NCBI GenBank assembly: GCA_019912965.1
Contig: JAIOHM010000236.1
Span: 1 to 64,000, forward strand
Reading direction: 5' to 3'
From: Anaerolineae bacterium
GTDB lineage: Bacteria > Chloroflexota > Anaerolineae > Aggregatilineales > Phototrophicaceae
DNA: 64,000 nucleotides
In this document: positions 48,023 to 59,441 of the stretch, in pieces
Layout: each line of letters opens with the position of its first letter
Position numbering within the stretch: the stretch's first letter is position 1
Translations under genes and position numbers: made by a program
Notes under the pieces: model-generated
The model's input: only the letters and a program-made list of their open reading frames with translations
Database searches by the model: none
Told to the model about the DNA's origin: nothing

Positions 48023-48373
48023 ATGCCGACCATTTTTTCAAAGATCATCGCACGGGAGATCCCATCGGAAATTGTCTATCAGGACGATCAGGTAACTGCC
48101 TTCAAGGATATTCACCCGCTTGCGCCGGTTCATATCTTGATCGTACCCAATATAGAAATTCCGTCTGTCAACGACGTGAAACCCGAACAGGAATCCATGC
48201 TGGGTCATATGTTCATCGTGGCAAAACAAATAGCCGCAGAACAGGGGATCGCCCAAAGCGGTTATCGGTTACTCATTAATAGTGGCGACGATGCGGGGCA
48301 GGAGGTCTATCACTTGCATATGCATCTGGTAGGAGGACACAATCTGGGGCCGCTACTCACAAAACACCATTAA
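48023..48373 (+). CDS. HIT-family protein (HinT-like)
   Basis: 'MPTIFSKIIAREIPSEIVYQDDQVTAFKDIHPLAPVHILIVP' and 'GQEVYHLHMHLVGG' HIT motif; RBS AGGAG upstream. Confidence 0.96.
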   Translation: MPTIFSKIIAREIPSEIVYQDDQVTAFKDIHPLAPVHILIVPNIEIPSVNDVKPEQESMLGHMFIVAKQIAAEQGIAQSGYRLLINSGDDAGQEVYHLHMHLVGGHNLGPLLTKHH

Positions 48374-48377
48374 ATCG

Positions 48378-48409
48378 TATCAGGGGCGCGCCACAATGCG
48401 CCCCTGATA
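48378..48409. terminator. Bidirectional terminator
   Basis: TATCAGGGGCGC ... GCGCCCCTGATA perfect 12 bp stem between convergent genes. Confidence 0.8.
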
Positions 48410-48420
48410 AACTTCAATAC

Positions 48421-49275
48421 TTACTGCCCTGCTGTAGCCTCAGCCGTAACTTCTGGTGTTGCTTCATCAGGTACTTCGCTGGCAGCATCAGTGGTTGCCT
48501 CAGCCGTAACTTCTGGTGTTGCTTCACCGGATGGCTCAATCTGTGCTGGGGCCTGACCAACCAATGCCTGATCAATGGCCGTGTTTACTGAAGCCAGATC
48601 GGGCGTCTGCACAATCGTCCCATTAACAAATACTGCTGGTGTACCCGGAATATTTTGCAGTTGTCCTGCATCAACCGCCGCCGTCACAACATCAGTTGCA
48701 AATGTGCTCGTCACACACTGACTCCACTGGCTGACATCCAAACCCAAATTGCCCGCCCCTGTGCTCAAACGATTGGCGGAGAATGCTGTGTTGGCATAAA
48801 GTCCCTGCCAGGTAAATAGGGCATCCTGCATTTCCCAAAATTTACCCTGTTGACCTGCACAAACAGCCGCTTGGGCTGCGCCCTGCCCATTCGCAATGCC
48901 GCCCGTTCCATAAACAGGTATAAAAGTAAACTGTACTTCCCCTGCCCGAACCCGATCCATGATCGAAGTCATAACCGTTTCATGGAACTCACGGCAGTGC
49001 GAGCAATCAAAGCTGGAATATTCAACCACTTTCACTGGAGCATCATCGCTCCCGACCTTGGGGAAACCTTCTTCGGTTGTACTCTGCGGCAAACCTTCAT
49101 AACGTGCGGCGGAAACTTCCGGGATAGGCGCTTCGGCTGGCTGGCTGATGAAGAACAGTAGCACAGCAGCGGCTACCGCCACCACCACTAAACCAATCAC
49201 GATAGTCATTTGGCGCTGACGTTTCCGTTGTTGCTCGCGTTCCTTACGGCGTTCAACCGTGCGAGTGCGACCCAT
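48421..49275 (-). CDS. Membrane-anchored DsbA-like thiol oxidoreductase
   Basis: 284 aa; basic N-terminus plus TM; 'SSFDCSHCREFHETV' CxxC; 'IPGTPAVFVNG'. Confidence 0.92.
   Translation of the reverse strand: MGRTRTVERRKEREQQRKRQRQMTIVIGLVVVAVAAAVLLFFISQPAEAPIPEVSAARYEGLPQSTTEEGFPKVGSDDAPVKVVEYSSFDCSHCREFHETVMTSIMDRVRAGEVQFTFIPVYGTGGIANGQGAAQAAVCAGQQGKFWEMQDALFTWQGLYANTAFSANRLSTGAGNLGLDVSQWSQCVTSTFATDVVTAAVDAGQLQNIPGTPAVFVNGTIVQTPDLASVNTAIDQALVGQAPAQIEPSGEATPEVTAEATTDAASEVPDEATPEVTAEATAGQ
48437..48526. repeat. 30-bp exact direct repeat (60 bp period) in the C-terminal tail of the DsbA-like gene
   Basis: gcctcagccgtaacttctggtgttgcttca at 48437-48466 and 48497-48526; encodes EATPEVTAEA twice. 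Confidence 0.9.
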
Positions 49276-49360
49276 ATTATTTACCTTCCTTTAATCACGA
49301 GAAATCATTCACGATAGTCTACTGCGGACACGACAAACTGCAAGCCCTTCTTGGCATCTT

Positions 49361-51157
49361 CTAAAGCAAGAGTTTACGCCGCCATGCTGCCAAATATTGA
49401 AGCCCGTTGGTGATATGACCGGGCAAATGATCGAAAATGACCGGATACTTGACCAGTTTCGCCCGGCCAGATGCCAATGGTGCATCCAGCAAGGGTGGGT
49501 TGGCAAGCCACAATCCCACCGGATTATCGGGTTGATTGTATAACGACTGCGCTGATGTCAACTGACCGCCACCACTTGCCACAATCGCTCCTGCTGCGAT
49601 CAAATCGGCTGTTAGAATATGAATTTGTCGAATATCCTCGTCAGTAACCGGACGTAAACACACACTGCGTAAACGTCCCGTCGCGTCAAAAGCCAGCGTC
49701 AGCCCGCCAAAAGCATCCAGATGTGATCCGGCAAATTCGTGGTACAGACTGCCTGAAAGTGTCGTCCGGCGATGATTGAAATAGGTAATAAAAGTGCTGC
49801 CAGCGGCATTACGGTATGCATTCATGGGTGTTAGGTCAGCAGGAATACTCAGCACCGGGGCAATTTTTTGTTCAAGGAACAAGGCTGCGTCCACTGCCGA
49901 GTCGATAATTTCCGGCGCACGGACATCTGGCAGCCCCTTCAACAGGGCAAGAAACGCTTCCGAATCAGCCTTCGAGAACAAACCCCGTTCATCAAATACC
50001 TGCTGGAGAATCGATGTATGTTTCCCATCATAAAGCACAGAATCGGCTGCCAGGAACGCCCGCGCCATATCCACAAAATCCATTTCTCCCACTGGGCCAA
50101 GTTCCACAGCGCCAATCAGGATATGCCCGACAATATCCCGTGTAGAATGAATTGCCATCCGGTCTTCCATGGACTTTCGTAACGATTCATAAATCCCCAC
50201 GAGAATATCGTAGAATGCCCCGGTAAACAGACGGGAATAATTATGGATTTCACGACCAAGCTCAACTTCTGGATTTGAAGGAATATTGGGAAGTTGGTCA
50301 AATGGCAGCGATTTGAGATCATTCAGCGCATTCCGCAGGTACACTGTCCGCCCCGGCATTTCCTGACCGCGCTGTCTTAGCCGTTCCGTAATTTGATCGG
50401 CCACTACTGAAATGAAATTTACGAGCCGTAGATTGCCCTTCGTCCATTCCAGTAAACGTCGAACCAGTGAGTCATCATGCAGTGCCACCAGCACAGCCGT
50501 CATGTCCCCAAAACTTTCGTGGAAAGCTGCCGAGCCAAGCCCAAATGATTCGTTGTATAGATCGCGTACACCGTCTAATATCGCGTGGGCTGTTTCATGG
50601 CTGACCACATCTGCGCTCTGGGCGGCGTAAATGAATTCATTTTCCACCTGAAAACTATGAAATCCCAACAACCGATCTTGCTCACTGTAAAAAGCATTCG
50701 CGCCGTCTCCGGCATGAGGATCAATCAATAGGCGTGCCGCAGGGAATGACCACGACAGTGTTCGATGAGCATAACGCTCATACATACGTAGCGTGAAAGT
50801 CGCATAATAAAAACTGTTGATCTGATCAAATTCCGGCGTACCTGGCCAGTACAGATAATTTCCTTGAGCATCCGGTTTTGCGGGCTTCACCACACTATCC
50901 CGAAGTTGAAAACGGGTGTTGACCAATCCCGGTGCAATATCAGCCGCGTTCATCTGGCGAACAGCCGGCTCACTTACAAACGGGTCTTGTGGGTGAACCA
51001 CCACACTCACTGTGCTTCGGGGCGGCTCTGGTGCAGCATCCTCGTGAAGCGTAAAAGCGCTCATGTTCTTTTGCATCATCACGCCCGGAATATCGGAGCG
51101 ATTCTGCTCCTGTAAGCGCCGTAAACGGAAGAAAATCGAGGCTTTTTCGTCGGTCAT
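49361..51157 (-). CDS. Gluzincin-like metallopeptidase without an obvious signal peptide
   Basis: ORF 49361-51397, start placed at MTDEKASIFFRL; 'VVSHETAHAILDGVRD' HExxH and downstream 'FHESFGDMTA'. Confidence 0.75.
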   Translation of the reverse strand: MTDEKASIFFRLRRLQEQNRSDIPGVMMQKNMSAFTLHEDAAPEPPRSTVSVVVHPQDPFVSEPAVRQMNAADIAPGLVNTRFQLRDSVVKPAKPDAQGNYLYWPGTPEFDQINSFYYATFTLRMYERYAHRTLSWSFPAARLLIDPHAGDGANAFYSEQDRLLGFHSFQVENEFIYAAQSADVVSHETAHAILDGVRDLYNESFGLGSAAFHESFGDMTAVLVALHDDSLVRRLLEWTKGNLRLVNFISVVADQITERLRQRGQEMPGRTVYLRNALNDLKSLPFDQLPNIPSNPEVELGREIHNYSRLFTGAFYDILVGIYESLRKSMEDRMAIHSTRDIVGHILIGAVELGPVGEMDFVDMARAFLAADSVLYDGKHTSILQQVFDERGLFSKADSEAFLALLKGLPDVRAPEIIDSAVDAALFLEQKIAPVLSIPADLTPMNAYRNAAGSTFITYFNHRRTTLSGSLYHEFAGSHLDAFGGLTLAFDATGRLRSVCLRPVTDEDIRQIHILTADLIAAGAIVASGGGQLTSAQSLYNQPDNPVGLWLANPPLLDAPLASGRAKLVKYPVIFDHLPGHITNGLQYLAAWRRKLLL

Positions 51158-51329
51158 ATATATTCCCTGTTCTAAAGGCCAACCTGACAAGTGCGGCCAT
51201 TTCAGGTAAAATAAGATACGTTTTGAACAAAACTCCACACAAGCGTACAACGCATTCAACGCTCGGAACACCCCAAACGTGTGGTGCAATCTGGCGTTTG
51301 AGAGTCCAAAGATAACGAAGGGACAAAAG

Positions 51330-54044
<2,715 letters not shown>

Positions 54045-54047
54045 ACA

Positions 54048-54067
54048 AACGATAAGTGTTTATCGTT
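54048..54067. terminator. Small hairpin after acnA
   Basis: AACGATAA-GTGT-TTATCGTT. Confidence 0.4.
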
Positions 54068-54070
54068 AGC

Positions 54071-54100
54071 AATGCCCGGTCAACTGATCGGGCATTTTTA
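54071..54100 (+). terminator. acnA terminator
   Basis: AATGCCCG-GTCAACTGAT-CGGGCATT followed by TTTA. Confidence 0.75.
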
Positions 54101-54269
54101 TTGCGGCGATTCGTTAAACCTGTGCCGCTGCAATACTTGCTGAAAAATGTGGACTGCCGTCGGGTTTTTGGGCGGCGGTGGAAACACGGGGGATTCACGC
54201 TATAGGCAGCGGCAAGAACGTGGAATGCCGCCACCGCCGAGGATTGGCGGCGGCAGTGGCGGCGTTAAA

Positions 54270-54746
54270 TTAACCAATCCAAGTGCGCCACTGTTCCGGG
54301 AGGGTTTTGCCCAACGCCTTTAAGTACACACTGGCGCGCCCGCAGAAAATCAACATCGCCTCGCGGTAAATATGCCCCTGCACTCCCGCAGTTGGCTTAA
54401 AACCACCGCGATCAATCGGCTTCTTAAGGTCTTCCTCAGAAAGTCCTTTGATGGTATTCACAATCTCTTCGTCCAGCGCCTTGAACCATGTCTTCAATTT
54501 CTCGACACTGGTATCCAATCCCGGCTCAGGATTGCGATACGACCAATCGTGTTTGAAAGTTCTGAACGACTGAATATAGGTGTATTCGATCTCCCCCATT
54601 TCGCGGCAGAGCGCCCCCAGGCTGACGTTGCTGCCACCGGGGGTAAACGCCAGATCAGCATCCGTCAAAATATCCATCATCTGGGTGCGGAGCGCCTGTG
54701 TCATCTCAAAGACTTCAATATGGTCACGGACAAAACTGTTGGTCAT
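54270..54746 (-). CDS. DinB-superfamily protein
   Basis: 158 aa; 'LREMGEIEYTYIQSFRTFKHDWSYRN' region consistent with DinB-like four-helix fold. Confidence 0.7.
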   Translation of the reverse strand: MTNSFVRDHIEVFEMTQALRTQMMDILTDADLAFTPGGSNVSLGALCREMGEIEYTYIQSFRTFKHDWSYRNPEPGLDTSVEKLKTWFKALDEEIVNTIKGLSEEDLKKPIDRGGFKPTAGVQGHIYREAMLIFCGRASVYLKALGKTLPEQWRTWIG

Positions 54747-54889
54747 GATTATCCCTACGATTCTGTGTATACAGACCTCATAAGTTCATTTTAGCACAAA
54801 TGATCTATACAAGTCAACAACCACGCGAAACAAACCACACCAATCTGGCAGTTGGCAGCATCACAAAAGCAGGCCATAATTCCCGCACT

Positions 54890-55774
54890 ATGAGCAAACC
54901 AAAAGTCACAATTTATACCGATGGTGGGGCACGTCCAAATCCCGGAACAGGTGGATGGGGTGCTGTCCTGATTTACCCTGACCGGGAAAGCGAACTCAGC
55001 GGTGGTGAAAAGGATTCCACCAACAACCGCATGGAACTGACGGCGGTCATCACGGCGCTGGATTCACTGGATCAGTCATATGCGGTTGATCTATACACTG
55101 ACAGCGAATATGTCAAAAACGGCATTACCCAGTGGATCAAAAACTGGATTAAAAAAGATTGGCGCGATGTCAAAAACCCGGATTTGTGGCAGCGTTTGCA
55201 CACCGCCACGCAGCGCCACGAGATCAAATGGCATTGGGTGAAAGGCCACGCGGGACACGCTTACAACGAACGGGTAGACGAACTGGCGACCCGCGAAATT
55301 GAACGGCTGACAGGCAAGTCTATCGTCCGTAAAGTTGAGGTGACACCAACGGTCAGCGCCGATATTCGCATTTACATCAACGCGGCATATTCATTTGAGG
55401 ATAAACGTGGTGGTTGGGGCGCAGTTATCGTCAATACCAGTGAGCAGGAATTCAGCGGGGCGGAACAGAACAGCAGCGAAAATCAATTGGTTTTGATCGC
55501 CAGCAGCACAGCGTTGGAATCGCTCAAATCGCCTGCCGATATTGTGGTTTACACCAACAGTGAATATCTGCAAAAGGGGATGAGCCAGTGGGTGAAAAGC
55601 TGGATTAAAAAGGGCTGGCGCACGGCAGCGGGCGAACCCGTCAAAAATCGTGAGCTATGGGAACGGCTGGTGAAAGCGGCTGAACCCCATCAAATTCAGT
55701 GGGTTTATCAGAAGAAATACGATACGCCGCAAGCCCAACGCGCTTATGAACTCGCCAATAAACCTTTGCGTTAG
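54890..55774 (+). CDS. RNase HI with a second, degenerate C-terminal RNase H-like domain
   Basis: N-domain '[22 protein letters not shown]', 'NRMELTAV', 'LYTDSEY', 'NERVDELA'; C-domain 'IRIYINAAY...GGWGAVIV', 'NQLVLIAS', 'VYTNSEY', 'QRAYELA'. Confidence 0.92.
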   Translation: MSKPKVTIYTDGGARPNPGTGGWGAVLIYPDRESELSGGEKDSTNNRMELTAVITALDSLDQSYAVDLYTDSEYVKNGITQWIKNWIKKDWRDVKNPDLWQRLHTATQRHEIKWHWVKGHAGHAYNERVDELATREIERLTGKSIVRKVEVTPTVSADIRIYINAAYSFEDKRGGWGAVIVNTSEQEFSGAEQNSSENQLVLIASSTALESLKSPADIVVYTNSEYLQKGMSQWVKSWIKKGWRTAAGEPVKNRELWERLVKAAEPHQIQWVYQKKYDTPQAQRAYELANKPLR

Positions 55775-55784
55775 GCTGAACTCT

Positions 55785-56141
55785 TTATTCACCAACTGCT
55801 TGCTTAAGACCGAGTTGATCGAACACGCGCAGCATCAATTGGCGGAGTTCTTGTGCCACCGCTTCCGGTGAGTCGCCTGCCAACCCAACGGCGATCAGGC
55901 GTTCTGCGGCGCGTAATTCGCCACAGTCTAACGCTAAGGTGGCGGCGCTGCGGTGCAATACCGAACGCGAGGGTTCAAGGTTTGTTTCGGCAATAGCATT
56001 TGCTGCATGGTGGTCTAGCTCAAACGCTTCCCGAAACAGGGCTTTGGCGCTGCTCTCGTCCTTACGGCTGCGCGCCAAGATTGCAAACCCAGCTAGTTCC
56101 ATAGCCTTATCATGAATTGTGGTGATTTCCTGTAAATCCAT
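55785..56141 (-). CDS. Conserved hypothetical alpha-helical protein
   Basis: 118 aa ORF, TPR-like helices; sits between two plus-strand genes. Confidence 0.6.
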   Translation of the reverse strand: MDLQEITTIHDKAMELAGFAILARSRKDESSAKALFREAFELDHHAANAIAETNLEPSRSVLHRSAATLALDCGELRAAERLIAVGLAGDSPEAVAQELRQLMLRVFDQLGLKQAVGE

Positions 56142-56260
56142 AGGTGTTCTGGCTTGAAGAATGTCTATGTTGGACTAACCAATTGCTTTGCCCGTATCTC
56201 TATTCTAGGCCATAATAGCGCCCTTGACACTTTCCAGTCCTACGGGAGCCTAAACAACCC

Positions 56261-57427
56261 ATGCCCACGACAGCCAACCGTGTTTCGTCCTTTGGCACGA
56301 CTATCTTTACGGAAATCAACGTCCTTGCACAGAAGCACGGCGCGATCAATCTGGGGCAGGGACGCCCGGATTTTGATGGCCCACCCGATATTGTGGCGGC
56401 GGCGGTCAAGGCGCTGCAATCCGGGCAGCATAACCAGTATGCACCGGGGCCGGGTGTGCCGAGTCTAAAACAGGGCATCGCTAACCATGTGGCGCGTTTC
56501 TACAATCTGGACATTGATCCAAATGCGGGCGTGGTCATCACCTCCGGCGCGACAGAAGCGGTGTTCGACTGCATACTCGGGTTGGTGGATGCAGGCGATG
56601 AAGTGATCGTCATCGAGCCGTATTTCGACAGCTATGTGCCGAATCTGATTATGGCGGGCGCGACCCCGGTTTATGTGCCGCTGCATCCGCCGAGTTGGAC
56701 GTTAGACCCCGACGAACTGCGGAAGGCCTTCACACCCAAGACGCGGGCGCTTTTGCTGAACACGCCGCATAATCCTACCGGACGGGTTTTCACGCGCGAA
56801 GAACTGACGATGATCGCGGAACTGTGCATCGAACATGATGTCACGGTGATTTCCGACGAAGTTTATGAACACATGACGTTTGATGGCACACTGCACATTC
56901 CGATTGCCACGCTGCCGGGGATGTTTGAGCGCACGGTGACGGTCAGCAGTTTGGGCAAAACCTTCAGCGTGACAGGCTGGAAAATCGGCTGGGTGTATGG
57001 ACATCCTGATTTGGTCGCGGGTGTAGGGCGGGCGCACCAGTTCGTCACCTTTGCCAGCAACCATCCGGCGCAGGAAGCGGGCGCATATGCCTTCAGCCTG
57101 CCGGGAACGTACTATGAAGAATTGCAGGCGATGTACGTCACCAAACGCGATTTGATGATGGAAGCGGTGACGGGCGCGGGCATGACTGCTCATTCTCCCG
57201 AAGGGACATATTTTGTTATGGCGGATTTTTCGAACGTTTTTGAGGGCGACGATGTGGAATTTGCACGCTATCTAACCAGTGAAATCGGTGTGGCCTGCAT
57301 CCCGCCGACCTTTTTCTACAGCCCGGAGCATGCCCATATCGCCCGCAAAACTGCCCGTTTCGCCTTCTGCAAAAGCGATGACACCTTACGCCTCGCCGGG
57401 GAAAAAATGGCGAAATTGAGACGGTAA
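56261..57427 (+). CDS. PLP-dependent class I/II aminotransferase
   Basis: 388 aa; 'INLGQGRPDFDGP', 'NTPHNPTGRVFTREEL', 'SSLGKTFSVTGWKIGW'. Confidence 0.96.
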   Translation: MPTTANRVSSFGTTIFTEINVLAQKHGAINLGQGRPDFDGPPDIVAAAVKALQSGQHNQYAPGPGVPSLKQGIANHVARFYNLDIDPNAGVVITSGATEAVFDCILGLVDAGDEVIVIEPYFDSYVPNLIMAGATPVYVPLHPPSWTLDPDELRKAFTPKTRALLLNTPHNPTGRVFTREELTMIAELCIEHDVTVISDEVYEHMTFDGTLHIPIATLPGMFERTVTVSSLGKTFSVTGWKIGWVYGHPDLVAGVGRAHQFVTFASNHPAQEAGAYAFSLPGTYYEELQAMYVTKRDLMMEAVTGAGMTAHSPEGTYFVMADFSNVFEGDDVEFARYLTSEIGVACIPPTFFYSPEHAHIARKTARFAFCKSDDTLRLAGEKMAKLRR

Positions 57428-57494
57428 ATTTGAACCGCCAGAACGCCAAGAAAGCAATTATTGCGAACTGCTAATCAACAAGGGAGTTTCATTC

Positions 57495-59183
57495 ATGCCC
57501 GAAATTCATTTTGACCGCTACTACCGCTATGAAGAACTGACGCAGCTTTTGATGGCTTTCGATGCCGAATATGCCGGGTTGGTGCAGTTGCAAAGCCTCG
57601 GCAAAAGCTATGAAGGCCGCGACATTTGGATGATCGCCGTCACCAATGAGGCGACCGGGCCAGCCAGCGAAAAGCCTGCTCTTTGGGTGGATGGCAACAT
57701 TCATGCTTCGGAAGTCTCGCCCTCAACGGCCTGCCTGTACCTGTTGAACAAGCTCACCAGCCAGTACATGAAAGACCCGGAAATCACCCGCTGTCTGGAT
57801 ACCCGCGCGTTTTACATCTGCCCGCGCATTAATCCTGATGGGGCGGAATGGGCGCTGGCGGATAAACCCAAAATCATCCGTTCCAGCACCCGCCCGTATC
57901 CGTATGATGAAGAACCTCTGGGCGGTTTGGTGAATGAAGATATTGACGGTGATGGACGCATGTTGATGATGCGAATCCCTGATCCGAATGGGCGTTGGAA
58001 GCCACACCCCGACGAACCCCGTTTGCTGGTGCGCCGCGACCCGACTGAAACGGGCGGCACATATTATCGGGTGCTGCCCGAAGGGACGATCAAAGATTAT
58101 GATGGCGTGACGATTCAACTTCAGCCGAAGAAAGAACGGCTGGATATGAACCGCAACTTCCCGCTGGAATGGCGGCAGGAAGGCGAACAACCCGGCGCGG
58201 GGCAGTATCCCACGTCAGAGCCGGAAATTCATGCCATTGTGGATTTCATCGCCCGTCACACCAATATCACCGGGGCAATTTCGTTCCATACTTACAGCGG
58301 TGTGCTGCTGCGGCCTTATGGGACACACCCGGATGACAACTTCCCGGCAGAAGATTTGTGGACGTTCCAGAAAATCGGTCAAAAAGGCACGGATATTACG
58401 GGCTACCCGAACATCTCGGTGTATCACGAATTCCGCTATCATCCCAAAGAGGTCATTACAGGCGTATTTGACGACTGGGTTTATGACCATCTGGGCGCGT
58501 TCGCGTGGACGGTGGAAATCTGGAGTCCCCAGCGGCAGGCGGGCATCACTGAATACAAGTATATTGACTGGTATCGGGAACATCCGATTGAAGACGATTT
58601 CAAAATGCTCAAGTGGAGCGATGAAAAACTCGATGGCAAGGGTTATGTCGAGTGGTATGCCTTCGACCATCCGCAGTTGGGGAAGGTGGAACTTGGCGGG
58701 TGGAATGCATTGTACGCATGGCGCAATCCACCGCCACAATTTTTGGAGAAGGAAATCGCGCCATTTGCAGAGTGGGCACTGTGGCATCTGCTGATTTCGC
58801 CGCGCCTCGAACTGCACAGCGTTACCGCCTCGCCATTGGGTGATGGACATTATCAAATCCAGATGGTGGTGCAGAACACCGGTTGGCTGCCCAGCTATGT
58901 CTCCAAGAAGGCGTTGGAGAAAAAGGTTGTGCGCGGTGTAATTGCCGAAATTGATTTGCCGGAAGGCGCATCGCTCAAAACGGGCAAGGGGCGTGAAGAT
59001 ATTGGGCAGCTTGAAGGTTGGAATAATCTCGGTGTCGCGTTGACCGCATGGGGATCAGCCGATGTCACCAGCGAACGGGCGAAGGTTGAATGGGTGATCT
59101 TTGCGCCCAACAAAGGTACGGTCAAACTCATTGCACGTCATGAACGCGCTGGGGTTGTGCGGACGGAAGTTGAATTGATTTAA
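57495..59183 (+). CDS. M14-family metallocarboxypeptidase
   Basis: 562 aa; 'LWVDGNIHASEVSPSTACLYLL', 'RINPDGAEWAL', 'AFAWTVEIWSPQRQAG'. Confidence 0.92.
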   Translation: MPEIHFDRYYRYEELTQLLMAFDAEYAGLVQLQSLGKSYEGRDIWMIAVTNEATGPASEKPALWVDGNIHASEVSPSTACLYLLNKLTSQYMKDPEITRCLDTRAFYICPRINPDGAEWALADKPKIIRSSTRPYPYDEEPLGGLVNEDIDGDGRMLMMRIPDPNGRWKPHPDEPRLLVRRDPTETGGTYYRVLPEGTIKDYDGVTIQLQPKKERLDMNRNFPLEWRQEGEQPGAGQYPTSEPEIHAIVDFIARHTNITGAISFHTYSGVLLRPYGTHPDDNFPAEDLWTFQKIGQKGTDITGYPNISVYHEFRYHPKEVITGVFDDWVYDHLGAFAWTVEIWSPQRQAGITEYKYIDWYREHPIEDDFKMLKWSDEKLDGKGYVEWYAFDHPQLGKVELGGWNALYAWRNPPPQFLEKEIAPFAEWALWHLLISPRLELHSVTASPLGDGHYQIQMVVQNTGWLPSYVSKKALEKKVVRGVIAEIDLPEGASLKTGKGREDIGQLEGWNNLGVALTAWGSADVTSERAKVEWVIFAPNKGTVKLIARHERAGVVRTEVELI

Positions 59184-59228
59184 CAACCTCTTTCGGAGAA
59201 ACCATTTGACTATTGGAGCTTTTCTCGT

Positions 59229-59248
59229 GGGCGTAACATGTTACGCCC
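59229..59248. repeat. Perfect 20-bp palindrome
   Basis: GGGCGTAACATGTTACGCCC. Confidence 0.85.
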
Positions 59249-59302
59249 CTACATAGCCAACGCGACATACATTTCCGAACGGGTTCTTAAAGAATATTTG
59301 CC

Positions 59303-59330
59303 GTAGGGACGAGACATATTTCGTCCCTAC
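59303..59330. repeat. Short palindromic repeat, GTAGGG...CCCTAC type
   Basis: GTAGGGACGA-GACATATT-TCGTCCCTAC. Confidence 0.85.
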
Positions 59331-59441
59331 AACTGCTATCCTCTCGTTGGTTTTGCACTATTTCGTACCCTTCCGTCTTGTGGCGATTGCACACCCCGAT
59401 TACACTGATTACATAGCAGAAGCGAGTAGAAAGTTTATTTC

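Noticed and set aside
58215-58856. 213 aa minus-strand ORF (and 187 aa plus-strand ORF 58231-58794)
   Set aside because: Both are out-of-frame shadows of the M14 peptidase gene
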